Below are positions 35,741 to 44,048 of a stretch of 64,000 nucleotides of DNA, one piece after another. Made by a program: the position numbers and the translations under genes. The DNA comes from ZC4RG25 sp023428365 (GTDB lineage Bacteria > Pseudomonadota > Alphaproteobacteria > Rhizobiales > Hyphomicrobiaceae), in contig JBNOAI010000010.1 in the NCBI GenBank assembly GCA_050283925.1, forward strand, positions 124,001 to 188,000, given 5' to 3'. The notes under the pieces were generated by a model, which was not told the DNA's origin, did not search any database, and worked only from the letters and a program-made list of their open reading frames with translations. How positions within the stretch are numbered: position 1 is the stretch's first letter; the number at the start of each line of letters is the position of its first letter.

Positions 35741-35783
35741 ATAAGCCCGGCAGCAGGTGTTCCGAAGCCGGGCTTATGTTTTC
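35741..35783 (+). terminator. rho-independent terminator after DUF892 pair
   Basis: An 11-bp stem (ATAAGCCCGGC and GCCGGGCTTAT) with a 15-base loop, followed by GTTTT. It lies 34 bp after the stop of the second DUF892 gene. Confidence 0.8.
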
Positions 35784-35796
35784 CAAGGATGCTGGA

Positions 35797-36096
35797 TCAG
35801 GCCCCCGTTGGCGGCTCCGGACGGTCGTCCGACTTGTCGTTATCTGCCAGGATAATCGCGGCCGCCCCGTACTTGGCGAGCGCGGCATCGCGTGCGCGAT
35901 GCTCGGCGTAGGCGAGGAGTTTGTCAGATGATCGCGACCCGGCACCCGCCATGGTGCAGAGGGCGTCGATGATAATACTGTCGATATCGGCGTCTGAATA
36001 CTTCGATGAGATGGTATCGAAGACCCTGATCAAGGACTCAGTCTCATCTGCGGGAAATCCAGCCGAAGCAAGCCGTTGATGTGGCGTTCGCGGCAT
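35797..36096 (-). CDS. hypothetical protein
   Basis: A 99-residue acidic protein starting MPRTPHQRLASAGFPADETE. The middle is predicted helical (about 18-80, AYAEHRARDAALAKYGAAAI); no known domain or membrane helix is seen. Codon use looks normal for the window. It is on the minus strand downstream of the DUF892 terminator. Roughly 200 bp between it and the next relic hold no supported gene. Confidence 0.5.
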   Translation of the reverse strand: MPRTPHQRLASAGFPADETESLIRVFDTISSKYSDADIDSIIIDALCTMAGAGSRSSDKLLAYAEHRARDAALAKYGAAAIILADNDKSDDRPEPPTGA

Positions 36097-36303
36097 AGCA
36101 AGTTCTCCGCACGGCGCGTTGGATTATGCGTCGTCAGTCGCGCGCCGCCGCTGACGCGCACAACCGTCTGCGCGATGGTGCCATAGGCCCACCCGATTCC
36201 ACTCAATATGAGACGCGTGCCGCTCAGATACAACAGGGCCGTGACCTCACAGTTTCCGCTATGTAACCAGATCAAGGTCTTAGAATAGACAAGAGAACAG
36301 AAT

Positions 36304-36710
36304 TCACTGTCCGAGCACATCTGCCTTTTCCATCCCCGACTGCACGATGTGCATGATCTCGGGATCTGGCGTGCGAACCAGGCTGTAGGCCTCCTCAGAC
36401 GTGCCGCTCATCCACTGCTCGAACTCGTCAGTGGTGCGCAGCAGGCAGCGGTCGTGATTGATGCTGGCTGTGACCACATTGGCCGGTGCAATCACGAAGG
36501 AATAGGTGTTGAGGTCGAGCACGCCCTTCCAGCTTGTCCAGATGCCGGCGAAGGCGAACAGGGGACGTGGCTCCTTGGGATCCTTCTTGGAGCGTCATGA
36601 CCGGGGAAGATCGCGTGAATCGGTTCCATTTGCACTGAGCGGTTATAGGGAATCCGAAACAGCCGGCGGATCGCATCGACGTTGCGGGTCTGGGAATAGA
36701 GATTGCACAT
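36304..36710 (-). pseudogene. SRAP/YedK-type DNA-protein crosslink protein, deleted
   Basis: The start MCNLYSQTRNVDAIRRLF has the catalytic Cys2 of SRAP (HMCES/YedK) proteins, which cap abasic sites in single-stranded DNA. After IFPGHDAP the frame breaks. A second frame ends the protein: VLDLNTYSFVIAPANVVTAS, then NHDRC and a DEFEQWMSGTSEEAYSLV tail. About 70-80 central residues are lost by deletion and frameshift, including part of the active-site pocket. Confidence 0.75.
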
Positions 36711-36778
36711 AATGCGATCGCTAACATGAAACGAAGGTCGCGCCAGAGCATTTCCGTCGCAGCGAATGGGAGGATGCT

Positions 36779-37081
36779 ATGGATCAGACCCAACGGATCG
36801 TCGAGCTCGAGCGAACCATCCACCGCGCCTGGTTGCTGCTCGGCGGTTGCAATGACCCAACTACAGTGCTAGCGCTGCTGCCTGGCGGGGGTAAAACCTG
36901 CCAACGTTTGGCCGAGATCGCCCTCGACGAACTTGGCCGGGCGATCGGCAAACCGACCGGTTTTCGAAGGGCTACCGCGTCAGACATGCCAACATCGCGC
37001 AATCTGCTCGACAACATTGCCGAGCAGGTCATGTCGGAATGTCACGTCATCCACCGGGACAGCGGCGCGCCTATCCCTTGA
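36779..37081 (+). CDS. hypothetical protein
   Basis: A 100-residue protein not recognised. GGGAGG 6 bp upstream of the ATG is a strong ribosome site. Residues 1-20 are helical (MDQTQRIVELERTIHRAWLL) and a small Gly-rich turn follows; there are no membrane helices. It is divergent from the yedK relic. About 300 bp downstream hold no gene. Confidence 0.5.
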   Translation: MDQTQRIVELERTIHRAWLLLGGCNDPTTVLALLPGGGKTCQRLAEIALDELGRAIGKPTGFRRATASDMPTSRNLLDNIAEQVMSECHVIHRDSGAPIP

Positions 37082-37383
37082 GCCGTCCACACTTGCAGAT
37101 TCTATTCTACTTTTGAGTGGCAAAATGGGCGAGCGCGCCAATGTGAGGGGAGCAACATCGACGCACCCGCCCTCTCAAGAGCCTCGGTCCGGCGTCGCGT
37201 TGGCACTCTCCAGACTCGGACCGAAGCTCTCACAAGTCGATGGGCCGTTGCAGCCCATCTGTCGATCACAACTGATGCGTTGGAATTGGGTTCCGTGTCC
37301 CGGATTAGGGTTGACCGCGTCTCAAGAATTCGCTTCGATAGCAGCCTGACCGATAATCGACGTTTGCGTCAACGTTCAGGGGC

Positions 37384-37410
37384 AGCCCCGCTAAGGCGGG
37401 GCTTTTTGTT
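37384..37410 (+). terminator. rho-independent terminator
   Basis: AGCCCCGC and GCGGGGCT form an 8-bp stem with loop TAAG, followed by TTTTTGTT. It may serve the gene at 36779, although 300 bp away; on the other strand it overlaps the end of the ligD relic. Confidence 0.75.
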
Positions 37411-37770
37411 GTTTGGCCAGCCCCTTGAAGCTAGCCGTCCGCAGCAGGCCTTCACCGGTCACTGCGCGAAACTCGATGTCGGCCGATAGGTCCGGTTTGA
37501 CCCAGATGGCCTTCGGATTGCGCACCGGAATTCGCAACGGCGCCGTGTTCATCACCAACGGATCGAGATGACGCCGTAGCGCCTCGGCGATGGCGCCGAA
37601 GCGATGCGTCCAAATCGAGACCGTTGCGGGTGAGCAGCGACGGCACCCCGGCGCTTAGCCGCGCCTGGATGCGATAGCCGTCGAACTTGATCTCGTGCAC
37701 CAGAGATCGCCTTCCGGCACGCTGCCGTTCGAAGTCGGCAAGCACGGCGGGATGAAAGACGGCAGCGCTG
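37395..37770 (-). pseudogene. ATP-dependent DNA ligase (LigD) remnant
   Basis: Three pieces in different frames match LigD-type ligases. They are LPSFIPPCLPTS; HEIKFDGYRIQARL with the AMP-binding Lys followed by LLTRNGLD; and the C-terminus PKAIWVKPDLSADIEFRAVT ending KGLAKQQKAPP. The adenylation and OB domains between the last two are deleted. Bacterial LigD works with Ku in end joining; no ku gene is seen. Confidence 0.75.
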
Positions 37771-37860
37771 ACGCCGCGACCGCACCGGGCAGCATGCGCG
37801 CTTGAAATCGAGACGGCGAGGAACGTCGTGAGGACAACGGCCATCTCAACCAACAAGCTC

Positions 37861-38226
37861 CGGAGCGGTTTCCCGTCCGGAGCTCTAACAGCCGCGGTGA
37901 GATGTGAGGTACCTCACCTGCCAGGACTGCAACGCGAAACGGATCGATTGGTTCCGGCGTTTCACGCGAATCCAAAAACACAAACGCGTCCTAAGCGCAG
38001 CTCATCGAGAAAAGCGCCGGGAAGGGATTAGGTCAAACGCGTACCTATACGTTAATGCCGCAGCCAGAAACCGGGAAAATCAGCTGCGCCACCGTCTCCC
38101 TTGTGCCCGGTTAGCACCCGGCGCTCTGTCGTATAAACCTGCATGTATACTGTCAGTTCCAATATAGCGCCTGTCCGATTCGATCGGCTTCAATTGTCCG
38201 ATTTGATCTCGGCCGACTGGTCACGG
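37861..38226. other. intergenic stretch
   Basis: Only a weak open frame (37904-38167, start MRYLTCQDCNAKRIDWF) is present and is not recognised. AGCTCCGGA and TCCGGAGCT near 37855-37882 form a hairpin. Nothing else is supported. Confidence 0.35.
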
Positions 38227-38733
38227 TTAGCTTGCCGCTCGAGCGTTCACATTCGTCTCAGCTATCGAACTAAGTTTCGCGTCGGCTGCTTTCTCTTCTT
38301 GCAAAGTCTGCTCAAAGATACGCGCGGCGTCGGCTCGGCCCATCTGATTGGCCCAGGCAATCAGGGTGCCGTATCGCGTAATCTCGTAGTGCTCTACGGC
38401 CTGACCAGCAGCGATAATTGCTGCGTCGAGCACTCGCGCGTCGGACACTTCTCCCGCTACTTCATTTGCCTCCTGGAGAATGCCATCAATAGCCGGGCAA
38501 TCCACCGCTTTGGGTGACTGACCAAACATCTGAAACACTTTTTCCAGCCGATCGACATGCTTCTCGGTCTCGCCAAGATGAAGTTCGAGACCCCGCTTCA
38601 ATTGCGGATCGCTCGCCTTGTCGATCATGTCCGGAAGCGATTTGACGATTTTGTTTTCTGCGTAATAGACGTCCTGGAGCGTATGCATGAAAAGATCGTC
38701 CATCGTTTGGATGTCATGGGAGAACAGGCCCAT
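38227..38733 (-). CDS. DUF892 ferritin-like protein (YciE/YciF family)
   Basis: A 168-residue helical protein closely similar to the one at 34650: QDVYYAENKIVKSLP, HLGETEKHVDRLEKVFQ, CPAIDGI and AVEHYEITRYGTLIAW are all kept, with Glu and His residues for a di-metal site. A variant EcfG promoter is found 54 bp upstream. It is a monocistronic unit. Third member of the family in 4.5 kb. Confidence 0.92.
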   Translation of the reverse strand: MGLFSHDIQTMDDLFMHTLQDVYYAENKIVKSLPDMIDKASDPQLKRGLELHLGETEKHVDRLEKVFQMFGQSPKAVDCPAIDGILQEANEVAGEVSDARVLDAAIIAAGQAVEHYEITRYGTLIAWANQMGRADAARIFEQTLQEEKAADAKLSSIAETNVNARAAS

Positions 38734-38786
38734 CGTGTGACTCCTTTTTTATTCGCTTTGGCGACAACATGATTTGGTTCAGCTCT

Positions 38787-38812
38787 AACCACCGACCACT
38801 TAACACCGTTCC
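38787..38812 (-). promoter_or_regulatory. EcfG-like promoter, one mismatch
   Basis: On the minus strand GGAAC (38812-38808) and GGTT (38790-38787) are 17 bp apart. The -10 has G in place of the first C of CGTT. It lies 54 bp upstream of the DUF892 gene at 38227. Weaker than the three exact matches. Confidence 0.45.
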
Positions 38813-38884
38813 AATTTGCATGACTTTAGGCGGGGTTAGACAATTTCTCTGATGGCATCTCCATTCCGAGAAAGCTATCGACGC

Positions 38885-39346
38885 TCACCGTTTGAGGATT
38901 GATATTCGCCCATTGGTTTCGAGCATGGCCACCCTGACATCGGCGATACTCGAACATCCCTCTCGCCGCATTGATTCCGTAAGTTCGGATATCGTGACTT
39001 TTTCGGCGTCCATCACTGAGCGATAGCAGTGTCCGTTACGAACAAGAACTTTTGGAACTCCGTCAATCCAGCGTTCCGCACCCTTGCGATGCCAGCTCAA
39101 CCAATTCATACCCTGAACGATCGCAATTAGCGTCCCTGCTGCGATCAGCCCGCCGACCAAGGATTCATCGCCCCCAATCATGGAGTTCTGGACAGTCTCA
39201 CTGAGGATCAACAGGACGACCAGATCGAACGGCGCCAGCTCACCGATATGCTTCTTGCCGACGAAGCGGAGTGCAACGAATAAAAACGCATAAACGGCAG
39301 CAGCGCGAAACATCAGCTCACCCACACTAGCGGACATTTGGAACAT
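38885..39346 (-). CDS. DUF421 membrane protein
   Basis: A 153-residue protein with three N-terminal helices (about 10-28, 38-58, 62-80) and a cytoplasmic domain. The motif GKKHIGELAPFDLVVLLILS and the tail RREGCSSIADVRVAMLETNG are diagnostic of DUF421 (YetF-like). The function is unknown. ATG 39346 is chosen because the longer frame to 39853 would cover the opposite-strand genes at 39524 and 39615. Confidence 0.88.
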   Translation of the reverse strand: MFQMSASVGELMFRAAAVYAFLFVALRFVGKKHIGELAPFDLVVLLILSETVQNSMIGGDESLVGGLIAAGTLIAIVQGMNWLSWHRKGAERWIDGVPKVLVRNGHCYRSVMDAEKVTISELTESMRREGCSSIADVRVAMLETNGRISILKR

Positions 39347-39453
39347 GGCGTCACCTTTCGTCGATCGTGAGGCGGACACCGGCTCAGCGTCGGCTTGAAC
39401 CGAACCGTGACCGCTATTGCCTTTTCGAAACGCAAAAGCGGCGGAGAAACGTG

Positions 39454-39479
39454 GGAACGAAAGATCCGCCAAACACGTT
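39454..39479 (+). promoter_or_regulatory. EcfG-type general stress promoter (unit copy 1)
   Basis: GGAAC at 39454-39458, a 17-bp spacer and CGTT at 39476-39479. It lies 44 bp upstream of the tiny membrane peptide gene. The same arrangement is found at 44368 before the second copy of the unit. Confidence 0.8.
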
Positions 39480-39523
39480 TCACTTATAAATCGCAAACAC
39501 ATAAGTGCTGTGGGAAATCTTTG

Positions 39524-39598
39524 ATGAACGACGTCACCTATATAATCGGGTTGATCGTGGTCATCATGTTTATCCTCAGCGCGCTCGGCCTGCGCTAG
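39524..39598 (+). CDS. 24-residue membrane peptide (unit copy 1)
   Basis: A tiny gene for a peptide of 24 residues. After MNDVTY comes a hydrophobic run (IIGLIVVIMFILSALG) long enough to cross the membrane, ending in LR. The copy at 44437 encodes 20 of 24 identical positions, while the DNA between units has changed more, so the peptide is under selection. The next gene starts 16 bp after its stop, with GGAGGA between them, and both genes follow an EcfG promoter. The peptide may be a subunit or regulator of the neighbouring four-helix protein. Confidence 0.75.
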   Translation: MNDVTYIIGLIVVIMFILSALGLR

Positions 39599-39614
39599 GA
39601 GGATAAGCCTCGTC

Positions 39615-40457
39615 ATGGCAAATATCGAAGGTGAGCGAGCAACGTTGGTTGCAACGAACATCCCTTCTATAGAATGGAGCGCCGTTTTCGCCGGCGCCTT
39701 TCTTGCTGCAGCGATCTCCTTCGTTTTGCTGACCTTTGGCACATCGATTGGACTAAGCGCCACCTCGCCCTGGCCGAACTCCGGATTATCGGCGGGCGTC
39801 CTGGCTGCGGTGGCCGTCTTCTGGCTCATGGCGCAACAGATCGGAGCCTTCATGGCCGGCAGCTACGTTGCGGGTCGGATGCGCACAGGATTGCGTGGAG
39901 CCTCAGCAGATGAAATCCAGTTCCGTGACGGACTTCATGGTGGATTGGTTTGGGCCGTCGGCATCGTCGTCGGCGCTGCTCTCCTCATGGCCACGGCCAG
40001 CGCAGTCACACGCACGACGGCGGACATTGCAGGCGGCGCGCTCGCGTCCGCTGCGGCTTCCTCGTCGGATGTTACCGTGGATAGGCTTCTGCGTCCGCAA
40101 GCCACTGGACAACCTTCGAACGCCTCCCACGTTCGATCAGAAGTTGGGCGCGCGCTCACTGATGCGGTCGTCAAGGGCTCTTTGACAAGCCAGGATCGGA
40201 CTTATCTTGCTCAGCTGGTGGCGCAACGCACCGGCGTTACGACCGAGGAAGCAGATAAACGTATCAGTGAAGCATTCAATGCGGCTCGGGAAGCAGCTGA
40301 CAAGGCCCGGAAGGCAGCGGTCTTGACCGGTTTTGTGACGGCAGCAAGCTTTCTCATTTCTCTCGCCGCGGCCTGGTGGGCTGCGATCAAAGGTGGCAAT
40401 CACCGGGACAACGCCATCCCCGCAAGGTTCAACCTGCCTTACAATCGGCGAACTTGA
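39615..40457 (+). CDS. four-helix membrane protein of unknown function (unit copy 1)
   Basis: A 280-residue protein. Membrane helices are visible at about 20-45 (WSAVFAGAFLAAAISFVLL), 60-87, 110-132 and 240-262. A soluble region of about 100 residues between the third and fourth contains a charged helix (TTEEADKRISEAFNAAREAA). The conserved loop GRMRTGLRGASADE follows the second helix. Glycine- and alanine-rich helices suggest tight packing. It is nearly the same as the protein at 44528. It is unnamed to my knowledge. GGAGGA precedes the ATG. Confidence 0.85.
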   Translation: MANIEGERATLVATNIPSIEWSAVFAGAFLAAAISFVLLTFGTSIGLSATSPWPNSGLSAGVLAAVAVFWLMAQQIGAFMAGSYVAGRMRTGLRGASADEIQFRDGLHGGLVWAVGIVVGAALLMATASAVTRTTADIAGGALASAAASSSDVTVDRLLRPQATGQPSNASHVRSEVGRALTDAVVKGSLTSQDRTYLAQLVAQRTGVTTEEADKRISEAFNAAREAADKARKAAVLTGFVTAASFLISLAAAWWAAIKGGNHRDNAIPARFNLPYNRRT

Positions 40458-40469
40458 AAGCGGCTGTCG

Positions 40470-40640
40470 GCCGTCAAGCTCGAGAACTCGACAACAGGTC
40501 GGCCAGCATACGGCCGGTTGGCCTGGACGCTTCATTGGCACCTGCTTAATTGGCAACCTCATCCTCCGGCAGCGTCGAGGGAATCAACCGTGTCCAAATA
40601 GGGCCTGGCGCAACAGCGTTTGCGCGAAGGCCCTTTACGT
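40470..40640 (-). pseudogene. short-chain dehydrogenase remnant
   Basis: Minus-strand translation gives GLRANAVAPGPIWTRLIPST and then, in another frame, KQVPMKRPGQPA. This is the C-terminal part of a glucose/ribitol-dehydrogenase-like SDR (usually VNAVAPGPIWTPLI...VPMKRPGQPAE). The Rossmann part and catalytic Tyr are missing, and frames are shifted. Confidence 0.65.
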
Positions 40641-41052
40641 CTCATTGCAAGCTTACCTCGCCAATCCTGATCGCGCGACAGTCGGCGACGGAATAAAATA
40701 CACTGCGATGTCCCGCGACCCGCAACGCGGACACCTGAGGCGGCTGGCCAACATCGCCAGGGGAAATGCGCGACCACGCGTGAATAGTGTCGTCATCATG
40801 TCCAGCTGTAGTTGCAAGGGCAGGATCGCACCGACTTCATGCCCTCTACCCACAGTCCGAAAAGCAAGCCGATCAATGCCACCTGCGAGCGCGTAGCCTC
40901 AGCGCCGATGTTTTGCTCGGCCTACGCCAAGCGCCGCTGCCTGGTGCTCGTGGCCGGTGAATACCCGAACGAACTCGCCAAATAACAACGATGAAGATCT
41001 GTTGACACCCTCGGATAGATCGCCGGGAGACTACCGAGATCGGGCCTTAACT
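40641..41052. other. intergenic stretch without gene
   Basis: No frame with family similarity is found on either strand. It lies between the SDR relic and the kinase stop. Confidence 0.4.
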
Positions 41053-42009
41053 CTAAATCGTCGGCTTTGGCATTCTTAGAACGACGCGGCAACCGGGCTG
41101 AGCGGTCTCGTAAGTAAGACTGCCGTTCAGCTGTTGAGCCAACAGGGCGACAACCTTCGAGCCAACACCTCGTGGCAGCTGGTCCGGTGCCGGCCTACCG
41201 ATGCCATTATCCGATACCGTGAGCACGAGGTCCTCGTCCGTGTGAAGTGCGATTAGAATTTGCCCCGGCAGATCGTCGGAAAACGCGTGTTTGATGCTAT
41301 TCGTCACCAACTCGTTGATTATAATCGCGATGGGCACCGCGACCTCACTGTGAGCATAGACTTCGTCCAGCTCGCAGCGTAAGGCGACAGACTTCTCCCC
41401 GCTCAGTTCAAGCAACCGCCGAGCGATATCGTCGATGTATTCCTTCAGGTCGACAATCTTCGTTTGATCACGCAACATCAGGTGATCATAGACTTCGGCC
41501 ATCGTTTGAATGCGCTGAGACGTTGTCTCCAGGGCCGCCGACGCCTCTTGGCCGAGTGTGCGAGATTGCAAGCGCACCATTGCGCTCAGCATGGCGAGAT
41601 TATTCTTGGTACGGTGGGCGACCTCTTGCAGCAGAAGCGACTTGGACCGCTCAGAAGAGACCACTTTTTCCATCTCCTTGCGGAGGGCCTCTGCGACGAC
41701 TGCGAAAGCGAGCGCAATGAAAACAAATAGGATGAGCGGGAGTGCGAGCGCGGAGGACCATTGGGGGCGCAACAGCCACAATACACCTGCGACAGAAACT
41801 CCGGTGGCAAGAAATCCGCTGCCGCGATCGAACATCATGCCAGCGAGGAAGGTTGCGGGCAGCAGAAGAAATAGCCCAATGAAGCCGCTTTGCGCCTCCA
41901 CCGCGGCGAATACCGCAAGACTGCAGATGCTAAGCAACGCGGAAACGCCGTACCGCACGAGAAGGGGTTGCGACGACGCCGGCAACAGGGGGAGGAGGAG
42001 GCGCTCCAT
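41053..42009 (-). CDS. HisKA_2-type sensor histidine kinase with membrane N-terminus
   Basis: A 318-residue kinase. Residues 1-105 hold about four helices (DUF4118-like: LLSICSLAVFAAVEAQSGFI at the start), followed by a short coiled segment. The HisKA_2 phosphoacceptor box reads LLQEVAHRTKNNLAMLSAMV, and the ATPase part has INELVTNSIKHAF and SDNGIGRPAPDQLPRGVGSK. No receiver domain or partner gene is adjacent. In this class, kinases of this family feed the PhyR/NepR/EcfG stress switch, and it is surrounded by EcfG-type promoters. That link is an inference. Confidence 0.9.
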   Translation of the reverse strand: MERLLLPLLPASSQPLLVRYGVSALLSICSLAVFAAVEAQSGFIGLFLLLPATFLAGMMFDRGSGFLATGVSVAGVLWLLRPQWSSALALPLILFVFIALAFAVVAEALRKEMEKVVSSERSKSLLLQEVAHRTKNNLAMLSAMVRLQSRTLGQEASAALETTSQRIQTMAEVYDHLMLRDQTKIVDLKEYIDDIARRLLELSGEKSVALRCELDEVYAHSEVAVPIAIIINELVTNSIKHAFSDDLPGQILIALHTDEDLVLTVSDNGIGRPAPDQLPRGVGSKVVALLAQQLNGSLTYETAQPGCRVVLRMPKPTI

Positions 42010-42031
42010 GTGCCTGGGTACACCTTAGCGT

Positions 42032-42349
42032 CTAAGCGGCTCGTGCAGGCTTAATGTTGGCGAGTTCCTCGGCAATAGCTCGCTCGGCGTGCCACAGGTC
42101 GTAGGCTTCCTGCATCCTCAGCCATATCCCAGGGCCGTTGCCGCAGAACTTTCCGAGCCGCAGGGCCATCTCAGGTGTGATCGCAGTCGAACCCGCGAGG
42201 ATGCGGTGCAACGTCTGCCGGGTGACGTTCAGCGCTGCAGCCATCTCCGTTACCTTCATGCCCAGGGCCGGCAGAATCTCCTCACGCAGTACCTCACCCG
42301 GATGGGTCGGGCACCGGTTCAGATTTCGCGTGGCAGTGTGCTCAGCCAT
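42032..42349 (-). CDS. higA: HigA family antitoxin
   Basis: A 105-residue XRE-type regulator: HPGEVLREEILPALGMKVTE, then AAALNVTRQTLHRILAGSTA as recognition part, and a C-terminal WLRMQEAYDLWHAE. It is the antitoxin/repressor of a higBA module. The toxin gene lies 12 bp upstream in the same operon but is frameshifted. The antitoxin itself is intact and may still bind the palindrome at 42651. Confidence 0.9.
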   Translation of the reverse strand: MAEHTATRNLNRCPTHPGEVLREEILPALGMKVTEMAAALNVTRQTLHRILAGSTAITPEMALRLGKFCGNGPGIWLRMQEAYDLWHAERAIAEELANIKPARAA

Positions 42350-42361
42350 GTCATCTACCTC

Positions 42362-42648
42362 TTAATGATACTGCTCGAGGCCAACGCGCCAGGCGTCGCC
42401 ACCGTCAAACTCGAAAGTGATGCACCACGGACCGTTGACGTGCACTGTGTAGCGCGTGGGCTGCGCGTGGAAATCGAAGCCCGGCAGGTTCATGTCGTCA
42501 GGCTGCGTGGCTTGTCGTCAGGCTGCGTGGCTTGGTCCAACACATCGAGACGGCGTAAGATGCGTGCCTTCAGCTTGGAATCGATCTTCGCTGATTTGTC
42601 GGTCGCCCAGACATCGGCGAGGCCCTTATGCCTGAACGATCGGATCAT
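42362..42648 (-). pseudogene. higB: HigB toxin, inactivated by 20-bp duplication
   Basis: Starting at ATG 42648 the frame reads MIRSFRHKGLADVWATDKSA and KARILRRLDVLDQATQPDDK, then runs out. The real continuation (MNLPGFDFHAQPTRYTVHVN and ITFEFDGGDAWRVGLEQYH) is in another frame. The cause is a perfect tandem copy of 20 bases at 42493-42512 and 42513-42532 (+ strand TGTCGTCAGGCTGCGTGGCT). Removing one copy restores a normal RelE/HigB-type ribonuclease of about 90 residues. The module therefore has an antitoxin without toxin. Confidence 0.88.
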
Positions 42649-42650
42649 AG

Positions 42651-42669
42651 TGTAACATAAAATGTTACA
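42651..42669. promoter_or_regulatory. palindromic operator of higBA
   Basis: TGTAACAT-AAA-ATGTTACA is a perfect inverted repeat ending 2 bp before the higB start. A further half site ATGTTACA follows about 20 bp to the right. HigA proteins autoregulate through such sites, so this is the likely HigA operator. Confidence 0.75.
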
Positions 42670-42778
42670 GCGATGGCGTCAACCGCGATGTTACAATACG
42701 GCCGCCAAGCTCTCGGCGATCTTGGCGGCGAGATGCCAGCCAACGCCGCCGCTGAGCGATGGCTCAGGAGGATGACGG

Positions 42779-43111
42779 ATGGTGAAACAGCCAATGAAGA
42801 CCGACTTGTGGCATGGCTCCGGCGGCCCGGGGCCTTTGCTACTGAATTCTCAGGTCAAGCTCTGGCGTTATATCGACAATGACACGACAATTACTGCGCC
42901 GCAGACAGGCGATGCCGTCCTGATGGACGACGCCGCAGGGCCCGGAACGGCAATCATTGCCGAGGTTTTGCCGAAAGGAATCCTACTCGACTTCGATGGC
43001 CAGCGCTACACCTTGGAAGATGACATCGAAGGTGATCCTGACAGTGATCATCCTGGGGCCGTCGTCCGGCTTTATATCGTCACAGCTTCGACGCCTCAAC
43101 CCATCGCGTAG
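42779..43111 (+). CDS. hypothetical protein
   Basis: A 110-residue protein, not recognised. AGGAGG lies 7 bp upstream of the ATG at 42779. The C-terminal half looks like a small beta-barrel (DAVLMDDAAGPGTAIIAEVL, GILLDFDGQRYTLEDD). It carries no signal or membrane segment. An overlapping open frame (42673-42882) is less convincing. Divergent from the higBA operon. Confidence 0.45.
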   Translation: MVKQPMKTDLWHGSGGPGPLLLNSQVKLWRYIDNDTTITAPQTGDAVLMDDAAGPGTAIIAEVLPKGILLDFDGQRYTLEDDIEGDPDSDHPGAVVRLYIVTASTPQPIA

Positions 43112-43240
43112 GCGGCGCTGGCGGGAACCGGTTCGATCAGGCGCTAGTCCCAGTCGGCTAGACACTGATGTCCCTCTGGACGAGCGGCAGGGACAAACCC
43201 ATGTCTCGCGCTGGACGGTACAATCGGTGCAGGAGTTGAG

Positions 43241-43426
43241 ATGATGGCCTGGACGATTTTTCCCGAAGGCGCCGCCGAATTGGTGGCCGATACGAGAGAG
43301 CAAGCCCGAGAACTCATTCTCGCTCAGGAGGCCAAAGGCCTACGTATTCTTTTCATCCGGTGCGCCAACGGCGCGACCGTCGATCGGTCGTTCTTCTTCG
43401 ACCCGCCTGTCAAGAAACCCGAATAG
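43241..43426 (+). CDS. hypothetical small protein
   Basis: A 61-residue protein starting MMAWTIFPEGAAELVADTRE, with an alpha-helix (about 16-33) followed by a beta strand LRILFIRC. GGAGTTGAG lies just upstream. No family is recognised. It lies 76 bp before the MarR gene in the same direction. Confidence 0.45.
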   Translation: MMAWTIFPEGAAELVADTREQARELILAQEAKGLRILFIRCANGATVDRSFFFDPPVKKPE

Positions 43427-43502
43427 CTTCTTCCACGTTGATAGACGCGCATCGCTTGCCATAATCACGGCCCTGGCCAACTCGATATCGTAGAAGGACG
43501 AC

Positions 43503-43985
43503 ATGAAACCATCGCAGTTCGCACTGGCTGACTCTCCGCTCCATCTCCTGCACCGCGTAAGTCAGATTGCCGATGAGATTTTCTCCCAGCACACCGCCAA
43601 CCTGGAGGTGACGTCGCGGCAATTCATTGTGCTGCAGGCCATTGACGCGGCGCGAAAGACAAATCAGCAAAAGCTGGTGAGACGCACCGGCATCGACCGA
43701 TCGACGTTGGCCGATATAGTTCGCCGGCTGGCGAAACAGGGGATGGTGCAGCGCGAACGCAGCGAGGACGATGCACGGGAGTACGTTGTTTCGTTGACCG
43801 ACAAGGCGCGGGCGATCTTGCAAGCCGTGCAATCGGCTCAAGAGACGATTGAAACCGAGCTGCTGAAGCCGCTGCCGGCCGGCTATCGGCGTGACTTGCT
43901 GCGGTCGCTTCAAACAATTGCGAAAGCCTTCCCGGAGGAGAACCGAACCATCAAGAAGAGTGCGAAATCAGAAAATCCCGACTAG
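43503..43985 (+). CDS. MarR family transcriptional regulator
   Basis: A 160-residue regulator with the winged helix at about 45-110: TSRQFIVLQAI, TNQQKLVRRTGIDRSTLADI and the wing MVQRERSEDDAREYVVSLTD. MarR proteins respond to phenolics or oxidants and usually repress a neighbour. No divergent target is obvious; the small protein at 43241 lies upstream. The C-terminus is basic. Confidence 0.9.
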   Translation: MKPSQFALADSPLHLLHRVSQIADEIFSQHTANLEVTSRQFIVLQAIDAARKTNQQKLVRRTGIDRSTLADIVRRLAKQGMVQRERSEDDAREYVVSLTDKARAILQAVQSAQETIETELLKPLPAGYRRDLLRSLQTIAKAFPEENRTIKKSAKSENPD

Positions 43986-44048
43986 CGTGTTCTGCTTCGG
44001 ACTTCTTCATGCCTTCACTCTTTCGACGGTCTCAGCGATTTGCTTTCG

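Noticed and set aside
36030..36320. 96-residue minus-strand frame
   Set aside because: It overlaps the better frame at 35797, has no ribosome site and no recognisable domain.
37904..38167. 87-residue frame with two cysteines at its start
   Set aside because: Low-complexity Arg-rich translation, no family match and no clear ribosome site.
38885..39853. 322-residue open frame on the minus strand
   Set aside because: Only the part from 39346 downward is DUF421; the rest is the mirror of the genes at 39524 and 39615.
42673..42882. 69-residue frame upstream of the gene at 42779
   Set aside because: It overlaps the HigA operator region and the next gene in another frame, and has no good ribosome site.
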